Below, piece after piece: positions 46,240 to 57,908 of a stretch of DNA of 64,000 bases. Both the position numbers and the translations under genes were made by a program. Each line of letters opens with the position of its first letter. Within the stretch, counting starts at the first letter, position 1. Source of the stretch: Ascaphus truei (Eukaryota; Chordata; Amphibia; Anura; Ascaphidae); the NCBI GenBank assembly GCA_036426205.1, contig CM071570.1:74679763-74743762 (forward strand). The letters run 5' to 3'. Under the pieces are notes generated by a model. The model ran no database searches. It had not been told where the DNA came from and saw nothing but the letters and a program-made list of their open reading frames with translations.

Positions 46240-47065
46240 TCCTATTACAAACTACCTGCCTTCAGAAACAGAGGCCCCTCCCTAGTGTTGAGAGGTGATT
46301 TCTAGCAGGGAGGAGATACCAAGAGATTGGTTGGCGGAAAACTGGAGCTGAGCCAGTTCACCTGCCACCTGATGCACAGGTGGTGTACCGACGTGAACGA
46401 ACGGTGGGAGGTCTTTGCTGCAGTGGAGATTGGCTCTTGGCGAAGGATTGGAGTTGTGGCTGTCGCCTGGCTTGGAGGTGATATGCCGACGTGGACGAGC
46501 AGTGGTCGCTGCTGGGGCTGAGATCGGTACTCGGCAGAGCATCGGAGCTAAGCCAGTGCACCCGTCGCCTGATGTACGGGAGAGACGCCTGATCTAAAAG
46601 ACGCCAGTAAGAGAGGGGACGACTTGGCGACAGAACTGAGGTGCTGAAACGTCAAAATGTATTGGCAAATTGGACAAGTCACACAGTCCTATAAGCGTGA
46701 AGGTCCCTATACTACCGGAAGTCAGGAGTAGTCCATGATAGAGGTGGCGGCTTTTCTCTCTCCAATTGAAAGCTACAGATATCTGCTTTATTCTCCAATT
46801 TTGGGATATTAAGCAAAAAGGTATTTGACTGTTGGACTTTTCCACAGAGACACTTAGAAGACTCAAGATATTTTTCTGTACAACTCGGCACCACTTAACT
46901 GTTTGCCACATTTAATGTTTTATTTAACAATCTATATTTGACATTGTTTCAAGTTTCAGCAATATTGAGACTTTCTAGTGCATATTCTATTTGTTCAAGT
47001 ACTATTTGATCTACTATCAACATTTACTGTCAGTCCTTAGTCCATAAGGTTCCTTACTATTTTTG
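46240..47065. other. Unclassified, GC-rich then AT-rich
   Basis: 46280-46620 yields overlapping frames on both strands (for example 46282-46542 minus) without domains, as expected from composition. It may be the 5' region of a further PLE. Confidence 0.3.
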
Positions 47066-47070
47066 GACCC

Positions 47071-47706
47071 TGTAGACGGACGTTCACAGAGGTACACAAT
47101 TGGAGACTTTATAAGGTGAAATTATAATAGGCTTTATTGTGCCTTTTCCTTTTCATCAGGAAATCATCCAAACACAGGGGGGGGAACAAAGCTTCTATTC
47201 ACTTGGGAGTATCTCTAGTGAAAATACCATGCAATTAAATCACAACTCCATAAGTCAAGCATGTCTCGCAGCCCCAAAACATATAGCATGAAATAAGCAG
47301 ATATAAGCAGTCTCTTAATTATGAAAGTCTTATCTGTTTCTTGCTGTAGAGTAAGCTTCTCTGCTCTCCTGGAACCGCACCCGTGCGTGCACAGAAAATA
47401 TCAGCATCCAGGTTTAGAAGTCTTATTTGGTGTCTTGCAATCAGCTATGCTGGGCAGAGCTCAAGACCGGTCAGCTCCAGAGATGTGTGTTCTCTTGGTC
47501 AGTCTCTCCTGGGAGACTCAAGAACACTCCTTTGTCTCTCCAAAGGTCAGCTCTCAGTCAGAGCCAAGGAGTCCCTTCCTGTCTCAACTGACAGGCTTTT
47601 GTAAGCAATCAGGCAGGTGGTGTTTATTAATTGACTACCAGCAGTTAACCCCCACACTGCCAGATTAAAGGCACATTACTTGAACAGGGATTACTCCCCT
47701 GTTACA
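47071..47706 (-). mobile_element. Solo LTR, minus strand, 5-bp target duplication
   Basis: On the minus strand it starts tgtaacaggggagtaatccc and ends gaacgtccgtctaca (TG...CA). gaccc flanks both sides (47066-47070 and 47707-47711). It has an aataaag signal (minus, about 47145). Its 3' third matches 62306-62526, the LTR of the element at the right end of the window. There are no internal genes, so it formed by LTR-LTR recombination. Confidence 0.85.
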
Positions 47707-47829
47707 GACCCTGTCATGTTTCTGCGCCAAATGCTATACTCTACATAGGTACCTAGGTTTGTGTGCTAAAATCAGCATTCAGGCAGCATTTACTAGACAT
47801 TTTTGGCCACACTGTTTCAGTGCACCTGA

Positions 47830-48335
47830 TATTTTTTACACATATACATATATTTCCTTTCTAAAAATATTTCAACCTTTTTTTCCCCGAAGATATCTAT
47901 CGTATCTGCCATCACAGTCTCCATGGGTAATGAATTCAATGTTAACAGCCCTTACTGTAAAGAGCATTTTCCTTTGTGGCTGGTGAAATATCCTTTCCTC
48001 AAACCTTAAGGGATGACCCTGTGTCGTTTGTACTGCCCTTGGGATGAATAGTTCTTTTGAAAGCTTGTATTATCGCTGAATATATTTGTATATAGTTATT
48101 ATATCCCCTCTTAGAGACATTTTGTAAACAAATGTAATTTAGCTAGCCTCTTCTCATACGTCAGTTTTTCCATCCCCTTTATTAAGTTGGTGAATTCTCT
48201 GCACTCTCTCTAGTTCCATAATGTCTTTTTTACGGAGTGCTGCCCAAAACTGTACTCCATATTCAAGGTGTGCTTTATACAGTGCTAATGCTTTATACAG
48301 TGGCATAATTATGCTTTCTTCGCTTCCATCCTATG
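47830..48335 (-). mobile_element. CR1 LINE 3' coding region, inverted part
   Basis: On the minus strand it reads [20 protein letters not shown], then PQGQYKRHRVIP-like and MPMETVMADTIDIF-like pieces, matching the end of CR1 ORF2 ('LEYGVQVW... LERVQ ... W..LP...V'). Stops and frameshifts are present. It is joined tail-first to the sense part that follows. Confidence 0.75.
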
Positions 48336-48339
48336 AAGA

Positions 48340-48605
48340 ATAATTTAAAACATAGGAAGAGCTTTGACCCAGGGAGAAATCCCAATGCCAATCCTGGAGT
48401 CAGGAAGGGATTTGCTTCCACTTATGGAACCTAATTGGCAAATGTGTCACTAGGTTCTTTTTTTTCTTTGCCTTCCTCTGGATCAATAGAACTGTAAATA
48501 TAATATGGATGACTATTTCATGAGAATCAAATTCAACAAAAAAGTTCAGCTCAATGAACATACACTGAATGTCTTGTTTTAACTTAACCTACTATATTAC
48601 TATGC
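48340..48605 (+). mobile_element. CR1 LINE 3' UTR and end, sense part
   Basis: It contains ctggagtcaggaagggattt, tttgccttcctctggatcaa and the end ttaacctactatattactat, the typical CR1 3' region. Together with the antisense piece to its left it forms a CR1 copy with an inverted 5' part, as produced by twin priming. Confidence 0.75.
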
Positions 48606-49006
48606 AAGCCTTTATGATGTAATTGGGGATAGCTTTTCTATACTGTATGTGTCATTTCCTATCTTTCAAATGGGATAGATTCACTATATTTTCGTATATT
48701 TCTTTCAATTTACATGCACAGCCTGTTTGTGCTCCCATCTGTCATACAATTAAGGTTCAGCTGGATTAAATCTTCCTTTATGGTTAACAATAGCACCAAC
48801 AGAGACTGGAAATACTGTACAGTAAATGTTAGCCGCTAAGCTGAAACTTCATCAATACAACACATAAGAACTGTTAAAAACAATATTTAGACGAGAAGAC
48901 ACAATCTTACTCTTTTGTACGTTTATATATAAAATATTTGTATATACTTCTTTAAACAGACCCAAAGAATGGGTCTGACTCTCTCTTCTAGCACTGAGTA
49001 ACTTAC

Positions 49007-49104
49007 ATGCTTTGGGTCAGCAGTAGAGGTTGGCATCTCCAGTTCTATTGTTACAGGGCCATCATTCTGTATATGTACCTGCATGTAGGCTCCGAACTTG
49101 CCAT
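49007..49104 (-). CDS. dtd1: dtd1 internal exon (D-aminoacyl-tRNA deacylase 1)
   Basis: The minus strand shows a pyrimidine-rich tract and ttcttcttttcag before position 49104 and gtaagt after 49007, so the 98-bp exon has both consensus splice sites. It reads (D)GKFGAYMQVHIQNDGPVTI, then ELEMPTSTADPKH. The first part matches the conserved C-terminal strand of DTD1 in vertebrates. The exon starts at the second base of the Asp codon and ends on a codon boundary. DTD1 hydrolyses D-amino acids from mischarged tRNA, chiefly D-Tyr-tRNA, in the cytosol; the GPVT segment lies near the substrate pocket and belongs to the family's Gly-Pro motif. The following C-terminal tail exon and the preceding exons were not recognised in this window, which fits a gene with long introns. 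Confidence 0.93.
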
Positions 49105-49940
49105 CTGAAAAGAAGAAATAGCATTTACATTTAGGTGTTCTTAAACGTGAGCATTTGAGACTGCAACAGGGGTCATAATATTACCAAGGAGCATGAAATG
49201 TTAATTTCTTTAATATATCATGGGATTTTCTGTACTTCTTGGGACAATCTGTAGGTCTTGTAATAATAAAAGTGTGTGTTTGTAGTTACTGGAATGTGAT
49301 AAAGTTATGTTTACTCCAGGGAAACTGGTATGTAGACTTTCTGGTGCGTGTAAAAAATAAAAAAAATAATAATAATTGAAAGAAATGTTACTTTCAAATG
49401 GCTATATGAAACGGTATCAGAACTTGGGGGGAAAAAAACTATGCTTTTCTGGGAATAATTTAGATACTTTATCATTAGTTTTTAAACGGACCAATTAGAC
49501 CACCTATTGATTCTAGGATAATTTCTTTCAATAAATTATACACAAAATGGGTGAATTAATGCGACAAATAAACTTGCATATTGTGAACCCTGTTGAGAGC
49601 CTCCTTACATATTTTTTAATATTGTCAATAAGTTATTTTGTTTTCCACCAAAGTTTGTCGTGAGCTGTAGAATGTTGCCACTTTACAAATCCATTAAAGT
49701 AACACAATAAGGGACAAAAACCTACTTTTTCCATATATATATATATATATATAGTCAGATAAGGCAGTTCGCACTCCAATAGGTGCTGGTAAGCCACAGG
49801 TGCACGTCCCATATAGAGAATGTAGTTATACGTTACCGTTCCAAGGATTGGTAAACAAGAGACAGCACTCAATGTTGAAAATCAAAGTGTATTAGTGAAA
49901 GCAAAAATACATCCAGAAACCCAGCTTCCGCGTCCAGGCT
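49105..49940. other. dtd1 intron, no recognised feature
   Basis: AT-rich. A short (AT)n run lies at 49735-49753. From about 49755 to 49920 (gcactccaataggtgctggt ... gtattagtgaaagcaaaaat) the text resembles a PLE-type end, but no core motif is visible. Confidence 0.4.
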
Positions 49941-49952
49941 CGTAAGCTGAAG

Positions 49953-50750
49953 TTGGGAAATCCTGACTACCTGTTGCCGAAACTCCGCTTGGATAACGTT
50001 TACCCTGATCTCTCCAGTCTTGACCATGGCTTGTCCACTGATGTTGCTACCTTCTCCAGTTCCGACCCTGCTACGTACGACTACGAACTGCGCAATCCGG
50101 ATCAGCCTGCGTGGTCTAAGGTCGGTGCTTATACAACCCCACCTCAACCACCCGGTCTGACCCAGGTTTGCGGCGAACACAACCGTGACAGTATGCTTGG
50201 CTCCACAAACTCGGACCGCCCTGTGGTGCGGGTTGGTATGTTTCTCTCTGAACTCCTGTCCCGGTCTGCCGACCAGTCCCAGTTGGAAAACCAGTATCTG
50301 TGCGAAATACTACCTCGGATTGAAGTTCTATATATGTATGAAGGTTTAACCCCTTTGCAAAACAGATGCCGTTATTATCTCATTAGTAAGGCTATTTGCC
50401 TCAAGGACTTAAAACAGTCTCTGGTCGCTTGTGTTCGCTCCCCTGGCTCCTCTTTAACCTGGGATAATGTGAACCCTATGTAACTGGCCGACGCCCAAGA
50501 TGCACTCTATGCCCTGGCCTTATCACTGGACATTCTCATAGTACGAGAGGACCCTCTCTTCATGTTGGCTCGCGCACAAAACACACTTTGTGTACTTTCC
50601 CTGACTTTGGACATTTGCATAAAGGAACAGGACCCTCTCCTCGCCAGCTACGCTGCCGCTTGGCAGTCCCCCTGTGCTGCCAGTCCTGTCGCTAAACCTG
50701 GTGACGTATCTCCCTCTCCAGGAAATGACCAAACTGTCACTGCCCTCTAA
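49953..50750 (+). pseudogene. Uncharacterised ORF 1 of the LTR-type element
   Basis: It reads MGNPDYLLPKLRLDNVYPDL at the start and contains VGMFLSELLSRSADQSQLEN and YEGLTPLQNRCRYYLISKAI. One in-frame stop (50481-50483) separates it from a continuation to 50750 with LADAQDALYALALSLDIL. The middle part is predicted helical and may be a gag-like domain, but I recognise no family. The left end may be truncated. Confidence 0.45.
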
Positions 50751-51932
50751 CGTAGAATCTGCCACGGTCCCTAGCCCTGATTGTTCGCCCGGTTACTCTG
50801 ACCCCAATGATATGTCTACGTTAACCCCTGCCGATCAGCCCAGTGAGGTTCCCCTGGAGTATACGTATATTTCTCTAGCCAACACTAAGGCTCTAGTATC
50901 CAAGAACGAATCCCTTTTTCCCTCTATTTCTAGCTCAGAATCCCTAAATTCTGTACTTGAGCTTAGTCCTGTCTTAACCCCTGCTAGTCAGGCCTATGAG
51001 TTTCCCACTGTAAATCCCTGTATTTCTCAGGTCTGTGTGTCTCTCTCACAGTGTAAGCTCTCTTTACTCTCTCTTTCTAACTCTGAATCTCCCATTCCAG
51101 CCCTTGAGGTTTTTCCTGCTTTAACCCCTGCTAGGCAGTCCTGCGTGCTCTCCCTGTCAGAGAAAGAATCCCTTCTACTTCCACGTTCTAAGCTTGATTT
51201 TCTAAGTTCTGTTCCCAGGGTTTTTCCAGTATTAACCCCTGTGGGGCAGCTCTATGAGTCTCCTCTGGTAAGTCCCTGTTCTTTGCCAGCAAGGTCACGT
51301 CCCTAGCTCCAGTGGAGGAATCCCTTGTGTCCCCAATTACAGAGGAAATACTCTCTATTTTTTATTCTCAGGTACTATCTGCATTAACCCCTGTAAATTC
51401 TTGCTGCCTCCAAGCTAATGCCTCCGTTTTAGCCTCAGAGAATGAGTCCCCAAGTCCGACAGCAGAGGTTGCATTGAATGACTCCCCTAACGTTGCAGAG
51501 TCCTTAGATATTCTTTGCTATAAACCCCCTGCTTCAGCTCAAGTTTCAGCTGCTGTGCCCACTGAAACTTCGGCTAAAGTTCTGTTTCCAGTTAAATGTA
51601 TTCTGGTACCAGGTTTTTCCCTAAGCTTGGTCGCAGAGTTCCCACTTCTGGGTATTTCGCTGAACCAGTCTGTCACCCAGACAACGGTGATCCCTGCTTC
51701 AGCGCATAGTCCCCACCTCGTGGAATCTGCAGTCATTTCTGGTTTCCCAGACACTCCTTACCAAATACCCACTTCAGAGACCAGTACAGTTGTGATTACC
51801 CCCCTTGTACTCTCTGTGTTCTCCTTTTCTCAAAGCTTAGGGTTAAAAGCATACAGTGGTCATTTTGCCCCTCCTGGGGTTCATGTTGTGTTCCCAGGAA
51901 TGTTTGCTGACACTGATTTCACTCAAAAGTGA
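50674..51932 (+). pseudogene. Ser/Pro-rich repeat protein remnant of the LTR-type element
   Basis: Two adjoining frames (50674-51306 and 51312-51932) contain at least four copies of a ~45-55-residue unit marked by [TVA]LTP[AV].Q..E.P, for example TLTPADQPSEVP, VLTPASQAYEFP, ALTPARQS and VLTPVGQLYESP, each followed by a Ser-rich stretch (SLSNSESPI, NESLFPSIS). The function is unknown. Such low-complexity repeats could be a linker or a glycosylated region. Confidence 0.45.
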
Positions 51933-52165
51933 CGCTTTTTCATATGTGCTTGCTAGAAGCCTGTACACAGTCTCCCCTCTCTCTCTAAAATTTGCCTTGT
52001 CCGTCCCGCTACTCTGAGAGGTAAAAACCTTCCTTCAGATTTAGAATCTCTTCCTATAGAGGCCGTTCTTGCTTTTGGTTCCCCTAATTTCTCTGCCCAT
52101 GCAACCCCTCCAGGGATCAGCATACAGTATCTGTTGTTACTCCCTTAGTACAGTCTGAGACCACA

Positions 52166-52642
52166 ATGCCTATATTACTAGTCCTGGTGTTTAAATCTGA
52201 GCTATTTAGTTTTCCTGCCCTTGCTAAACCTCAGTCCCTCAGCACTGCATCAAAATATGCCCAAGCAACCGTTGGGTTACTCGGGGTAAAAATTAAAACT
52301 CCTGTCTTAAAGGGTACTTTCTCACACATGTCCAGCAAACCTAGAACCTCAGTGATTGATTCTAAGTCACTTATCACTGTATCTGATTTTCTCACTAGTC
52401 AAACCCAGACACCCTCACCACTGGCTAGGAGTACGGTTATCAGATTTTTTGCACTAGTAAACACGCCTATTTATGTTTTTGTCATGACAAGTACCCCTGT
52501 TTTTAGGGCCCTTGCAGTTTTGGATAAGACACCTTTTACTTCTAAGGTTTCTGCTATTAAGAGTTTCCATGGTTCCAACTTGCCGCTTGTTTTCTCTTTA
52601 ACTCCCATCATTACTCCCCCATTATCCGTCACTGACTCTTAG
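52166..52642 (+). pseudogene. Third ORF remnant of the LTR-type element
   Basis: A 158-codon Ser/Thr/Pro-rich frame with a similar composition and KTPVLKGTF, ASTPVFRAL-like words, but without the LTP-Q-E-P repeat. Its frame differs from the preceding ones, indicating frameshifts. Confidence 0.4.
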
Positions 52643-53666
52643 GCACCAGCTCTTGACGCTAGTTCTCCTAGCAGTACCCCTGCATTGCTAAATGTTTCTG
52701 TTATGGATTCCGAGCCTCCAGCTCCGTAGTCGATTCCTCTACTTGCTGCTGCTTTTGTAGTCTCTCAGGTCCCTGTCACTGAAGTACAGACTTCAGCTTC
52801 TGATGCTAGCTCCCCTCCCTCCGCTACCCTTGCACTGCCTGGTTCTCAAGTTCCTGATATTAAAGCCCCAAAGCCTATTCCTAATCCCCAGACAATACTA
52901 TCTCCCACAGAGGGTTCAACAGTATTTGGGAGCTCCACTGCTGATTGCTTCTCTGCCTCTGTGAAACCATGGTTTTCTCCCTCGGAACCTTCTGTTGCCC
53001 CTGTTAATTCCTCTGTGTTGGAAATACTCTGTACGTATCCCAAGATTTCGGTCTCTGTGCCTGGTTTACTGCTTGCCTTGTCACCTTCCATACCAATACC
53101 TGGAAATGCTCCCACCCACCCTATACCCTCGCTGACCATTACCTAGGAGACCTCTGGAGGAGAAAACCCTCTCAAATTCCTACATGCAGAGGTCAGCCAA
53201 GACTTTGTCTGTCCCGAAGGTCTCCCTAGTATGTTCGATCAACTATCGATGCCGCTTACCCTGAACTCTGGTCCCATTACTAAAGACTGGGTTCCCAGTG
53301 GGGGTTCTTCTGCCGTTTCTGCTCTGGAAACCCCTGGTTCTTCACAGCCCTGGATTCCCAAGCCATTTCGCGTTGCGAGCCATGTATCAATGTTGTCTCT
53401 ACCACCACTCTCATATCCTAGAACAGTACTCACAAGGAACTGCTCGTTTACGGATCCCCTTTCCACCTAAAAAACTTTAGGAACAACTTAATGTCCCCGA
53501 AACCCATGGATGGCCCTGTTTGGCCACAGTTTTCACTGGGGGGTGGGGGTACGCAAAGGAGTGCTCAGGAGTCTCTGGACCATGACTCTACTCCCAATTC
53601 TAGACAGTTCAGTAACATTTCCAGGTCCCCCAACTCTATGAGTGGTCTTATTCGCCCGGAGGTCTC

Positions 53667-53684
53667 ACGTGAAGGGGGGGGCTA
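53667..53684 (+). promoter_or_regulatory. Polypurine tract before the 3' LTR
   Basis: gtgaagggggggg and gctac precede the LTR start, fitting a plus-strand primer site. Position and composition agree with Gypsy-type elements. Confidence 0.55.
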
Positions 53685-53685
53685 C

Positions 53686-54170
53686 TGTAACGGATCCGCA
53701 CCTTAGTTTACTGTTTGCCTTGCCATACAGACATGTGCAGCCCTGGAACACTGCTGCTGATATTTACTGCAGCTCCACCCTGGGTTCACTCATTAAAGCA
53801 ATGCTGTCACACGCCCCTTCTGCTATTGGTTCATTGACCTTTAAAGACAGCCTTCCCACAATGCTTCCCTGCCGAGCATAATCCTTCGTGGATGTCACAA
53901 GTGTTCTGCCACAAGCCCTAGGCTTGGCTCTGTTGTGTACTAATCTCTCTAGTTCTATTCCCTAGTTCACGCAGAGGTCTGTTCCTGTCTCCTGTGCCCA
54001 AGTGGAGTACTCTCCATGTTGACTTCAGCTCCCTGTTTCCTGAGGCTGTCAAGCAGGAATGTGATTGAAACCAGAAAGACAAACATTCAAAGGAATGGTG
54101 TGGGAGAGATGTGCTGCACTCTAGAGAAGATAAGAAGTTGAAATACCCTGCAGTGCAGTAAATTATCCTG
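53686..54170 (+). mobile_element. 3' LTR (start clear, end uncertain)
   Basis: It begins tgtaacggatccgcacctta directly after the purine tract. tcattaaagcaatgctg and promoter-like words follow. I could not find the CA end or a second LTR copy, so the length is a guess. Confidence 0.5.
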
Positions 54171-55260
54171 TGTGTGCAGGGGCGAGCGAGGGGAGAGCGC
54201 TGTATATGCCGAAATGTGACACTATTACAGTACTGTACACGCCTATGCGTTTAAACAATTTTCAAATGAGACATACAGTACTGCACTGCAAATGCATGTA
54301 TACAGTAAATATGCAAATTTACAATTACTGCGCACGCACATGCAGACTGTGTACTGACGTAGGTTGAACTGCTAAAGTATTAGACTTCCAAGACAACAGC
54401 TCGCGAACGCCCCCCTGAGTTTTTTTATGGTATTGCAGTATTACAGCCTCTATAATAAAATGCTAATATCACGAGCGCTAAAATAACGCAATTCACTCCG
54501 GACCCAAAAAAAAGCGAATCTACACGCGATTATATGAGCGCTGCGGATCCGGCCGCATTAGGATAAAGTCGGCCGCCACTGTAAATTTGTATGTGTAGCG
54601 ACTATAAAAATATTTACTGCTTGTGTTAAAAGATAAAGCCTGCAGTAGGTATTTTAACAACTGTGGCATTATTAATAGTAAACCTGTAAATATAAGAAAA
54701 ATCCTGAAATCCTGAGCAGGAGGTTTCCTTTTAAAATAGACAAATAATTTTGTATAAGACTCCATACTAATTTCTTGTAACTCCTTGCGAAGTGCCGAGC
54801 ACACGACCAGCTTTAACTTTTAAAGACACTGACTTAAAAAAAAATAATAATTTTCAAAGCGCTCTTTTTCTGGGCAAACAGCCAGTTTGTACCAGGCATT
54901 TCGCCAAAAACCTTGAATTACGGATTGAAGATAACGGGATTCGCTGTTTTATACATATTAACTGCTGGATTAATCCCTCGCGCAGGGGATTGGAACATTA
55001 GTTTAATGTTAAATATGAAGCTTTCTACACAGTCCTAAAACTGCATTTTGTATGGCCTTTCAAAAATTAAATAACGGGAATATTTCAAATTACTTATAAA
55101 CACCAAATCTATGCCAACAAGAGCATGCAACATTCTTCCACTCATTCCCCTGAATGCCTTCTGAAAGAAATCTCATATTCCTGCAAACTTCCATCAATAC
55201 AAATTTATGCCGTTTCAACTCTGCCCTCTCTTAAACGAAACAAAATCTCTTCAAACATGC
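54171..55260. other. No recognised feature
   Basis: Mixed sequence with several tacagtactgta-like palindromic words. The 69-94-codon frames have no domains. Confidence 0.35.
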
Positions 55261-55279
55261 AACAGTTATACCAGTTATA

Positions 55280-55500
55280 CCATGACTCAAAAACAGCAAG
55301 CTTGACCCTACCTGTCTTGTATGGCTTCTACACTGCTTATTTAACGGAGACAATTCTCATTAAAATAACTGATGACCTACATGCTGCTAAAGACAGATAT
55401 CATTACACTCTGCTCATATTACTCAACCTCTCTGCAGCATTTGCCACCATGGACACCCTCCTTTGAAGCGCTATGCACATTAATGGCGTTATATACATAT
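55280..55500 (+). pseudogene. L2 LINE fragment: RT motif joined to 3' tail
   Basis: The plus strand reads TETILIKITDDLHAAKDRYH and YTLLILLNLSAAFATMDTLL, the 'LLDLSAAFDTVDH' box of L2 reverse transcriptases. It then jumps to gaagcgctatgcacattaat and ggcgttatata, the L2 tail. The internal part is deleted. Confidence 0.7.
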
Positions 55501-57080
55501 ATAATACAATATATAATTCAAACAGTGTTTGTGAGCTTTTACCAGCATTTTTAAACAAAAACATTCCCAAACATAATTTAATCCTGTAGAAATAAAATTG
55601 AAATGTGTTATCTTACTGGTTACACACAATACAGGACACGCAACACAAAAACGTCTCTCATACACAGTCAGCAACTTCACAGAAATAACAAACAGATGAG
55701 AAAACAGTTCTACATTACCTTGTTCTCATAAATAAACTGCTTAAGCACAGAACTTGTTAATTTTAATGTGAATGCTTCACATTCTTTAAACTGTAAGGGA
55801 GAGGCTGTGCCCCTCCTTTCGTTATGATAGAAATACCGCAAACAAAAAGAATGTGTCCGGTTTAAAAAGTATCCGCCTGGCCAGGACGAATAAACCTTTC
55901 AAACTATAACCAGGGACAGAGCTTAATATATTCGTTCCTTTCCGCTGTGATGTATTTCTATAAATTGGTGTACACCTTTTAAAAACTTTTAAAATTTAGA
56001 TCTCATCATGAGCAACTAATATTCATATTTTTGTTGTAAATATCTGCAAATTCATGGATTGCGACCTATGCACATATGATAATCAGCATGACCCACAGTA
56101 TCTTTCACACAAGAAATCATTGAGGAAAAAATTCATCAGGGTTACAAACAAACTCTTTTACATAAGGTAGCGTGTTTTTTTTTTTTTTTTTTTTTACAGA
56201 GACTTGCACACTGAGCCCCCACGGGCGAAGCAGCAGTTCCTTGCTTCTGACTCTGATAGTGGCACTCTCTCTGCCAATGACTAAAATCACCACAATTAAA
56301 ACAGACACCATTATTCTGAGCTATTCTTCCTGATTAATTTCTGGGACCAGCATAAAATCTCCATCTATCCTGCCTTGTCAAAATACATTGCATTATTCTC
56401 TTGCCGAGAACAACCTGCTGCATAATTTACAAACGGGTCACAATAATAATCACCAGCCATCTGAGCAACAAATTCTTCAGGAGTCTGACTAGGTTTACAC
56501 TTTCATTTAAAAATGTACATTCCTAGGCTTCCTTCCAAAGTCCTTCTTACTCATGTACACCCATAGTTGCGTATAGGAAACAGCTAATTTATGACAAATA
56601 ATTGCAGATAAATAATAATACAATTCTTATACTTTACACAATATACAATGGTCGTTCACCTAGATCAGAGATAACAGTCCAGTCGTGCACAAAATTTACT
56701 GGACTCTAACCAAAAATGTTTTCAAGGGACTCTAACCCAATCCACAGTTACAATTTAGGTACTGAATTCCCAGAGGGGGGGTGAGACAATGTAAAAATCA
56801 CATATACTCACTTGCCGCCTTTGTGAATCCCCACTTCTAGACGCCAAAATTGATGGAAACCTTTTCCTTGCCTAGGCTTCAGAACTGAAAGGAAAATTTC
56901 CTCTGCCAAAAGAGCTGAAGGCCTTGTGACTGGATATACACATCTGCCATGCACCAGACTCCCCCAGGAAGCTTTTCATGCACTGACACTTGTTATCTCC
57001 GATTTTCATGATTTCACGGGCCTGGAAAACGAAGGAAATTAAACGTAACGCAAGCCAGATTTCAAATGGTTTTTGAAGCA
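55501..57080. other. No recognised gene; poly-T run
   Basis: A ~30-base T run lies at 56167-56196. The rest is unclassified AT-rich DNA. Confidence 0.4.
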
Positions 57081-57087
57081 AAAAGTG

Positions 57088-57239
57088 GCACTGTGTGCTC
57101 ATTTGCATGCCATTTCCCAGAATCCCTTGCTGCAGTGGAAGTGCTGTGTGCTGGGTGATAATGGTGAAAGGCGGGGTTGCAGACCTGCCTAAGACAGGCA
57201 AATGAGCATACAGTATATTTAAATTTATTATATATATAT
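57088..57239 (+). mobile_element. HHR element copy f, core and tail only
   Basis: A preceding aagtggcactgtgtgctc is followed by the left octamer atttgcat (57101-57108), the cccagaatcccttgctgcag block, and the right end gacaggcaaatgag (octamer mutated). The tail runs into an AT and GT microsatellite. There is no ribozyme. Confidence 0.75.
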
Positions 57240-57379
<140 letters not shown>

Positions 57380-57908
57380 TATATATAAAAACACAAGTGT
57401 CGCCTGGAGTAAACTTTTCCTCAGACTGCAAATTCAAGCAAACAGTCTCCTGCGTACTTGTGTTTAGCATTTTTCTTATCTGGCGCTATAAGAAGGGTCC
57501 CTTAAGCTCCGGTGGTCTGTACACATGCACTTAATTTGGAAGTGGCTGGGTTCAAAAGTTTACCCTCCCGTTTTCGACCTGCAGGGCTTTAAGAATTGTA
57601 TACATCAATTCATGTCACAATATCAAAGTCCGTGTTAGCCTGGTGAGATGCACACACACACCTACACATGTCTGAGATCTCATTCACTTCAAAAATAAAT
57701 AACGCATACAGTATTGCCAAGATGAAATTATCTAACAACATAATGTTATGGCAAAATTACACATGCACTGCACTCCAGCCACACCAGTAATTTATATCGA
57801 GCGCCAAGCTTACAGAGCAGAACAAAACAATTGGGTTCAATGCATGGAAATTCAGTTTTGGAACCTGTTGATTTCCAAATAAAAATGTTAATTATTGTGG
57901 CCAGTATA

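Larger units (their letters stand above)
49941..53685 (+). mobile_element. Internal region of an uncharacterised LTR-type element
   Basis: About 3.7 kb of CT-rich, codon-structured sequence precedes a polypurine tract and an LTR start. Long plus-strand frames follow one another (49953-50483, 50562-50750 in the same frame after one stop, 50674-51306, 51312-51932, 52166-52642, 52961-53146, 53231-53470). The predicted protein is rich in Ser, Pro, Leu and Thr. No reverse transcriptase, protease or integrase motifs were seen, so it is either a non-autonomous element or a gag-like region whose pol is deleted. The 5' LTR and primer binding site were not found. Confidence 0.55.

Noticed and set aside
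46282..46597. Small gene in the GC-rich stretch
   Set aside because: Frames overlap on both strands and contain no recognisable motif.
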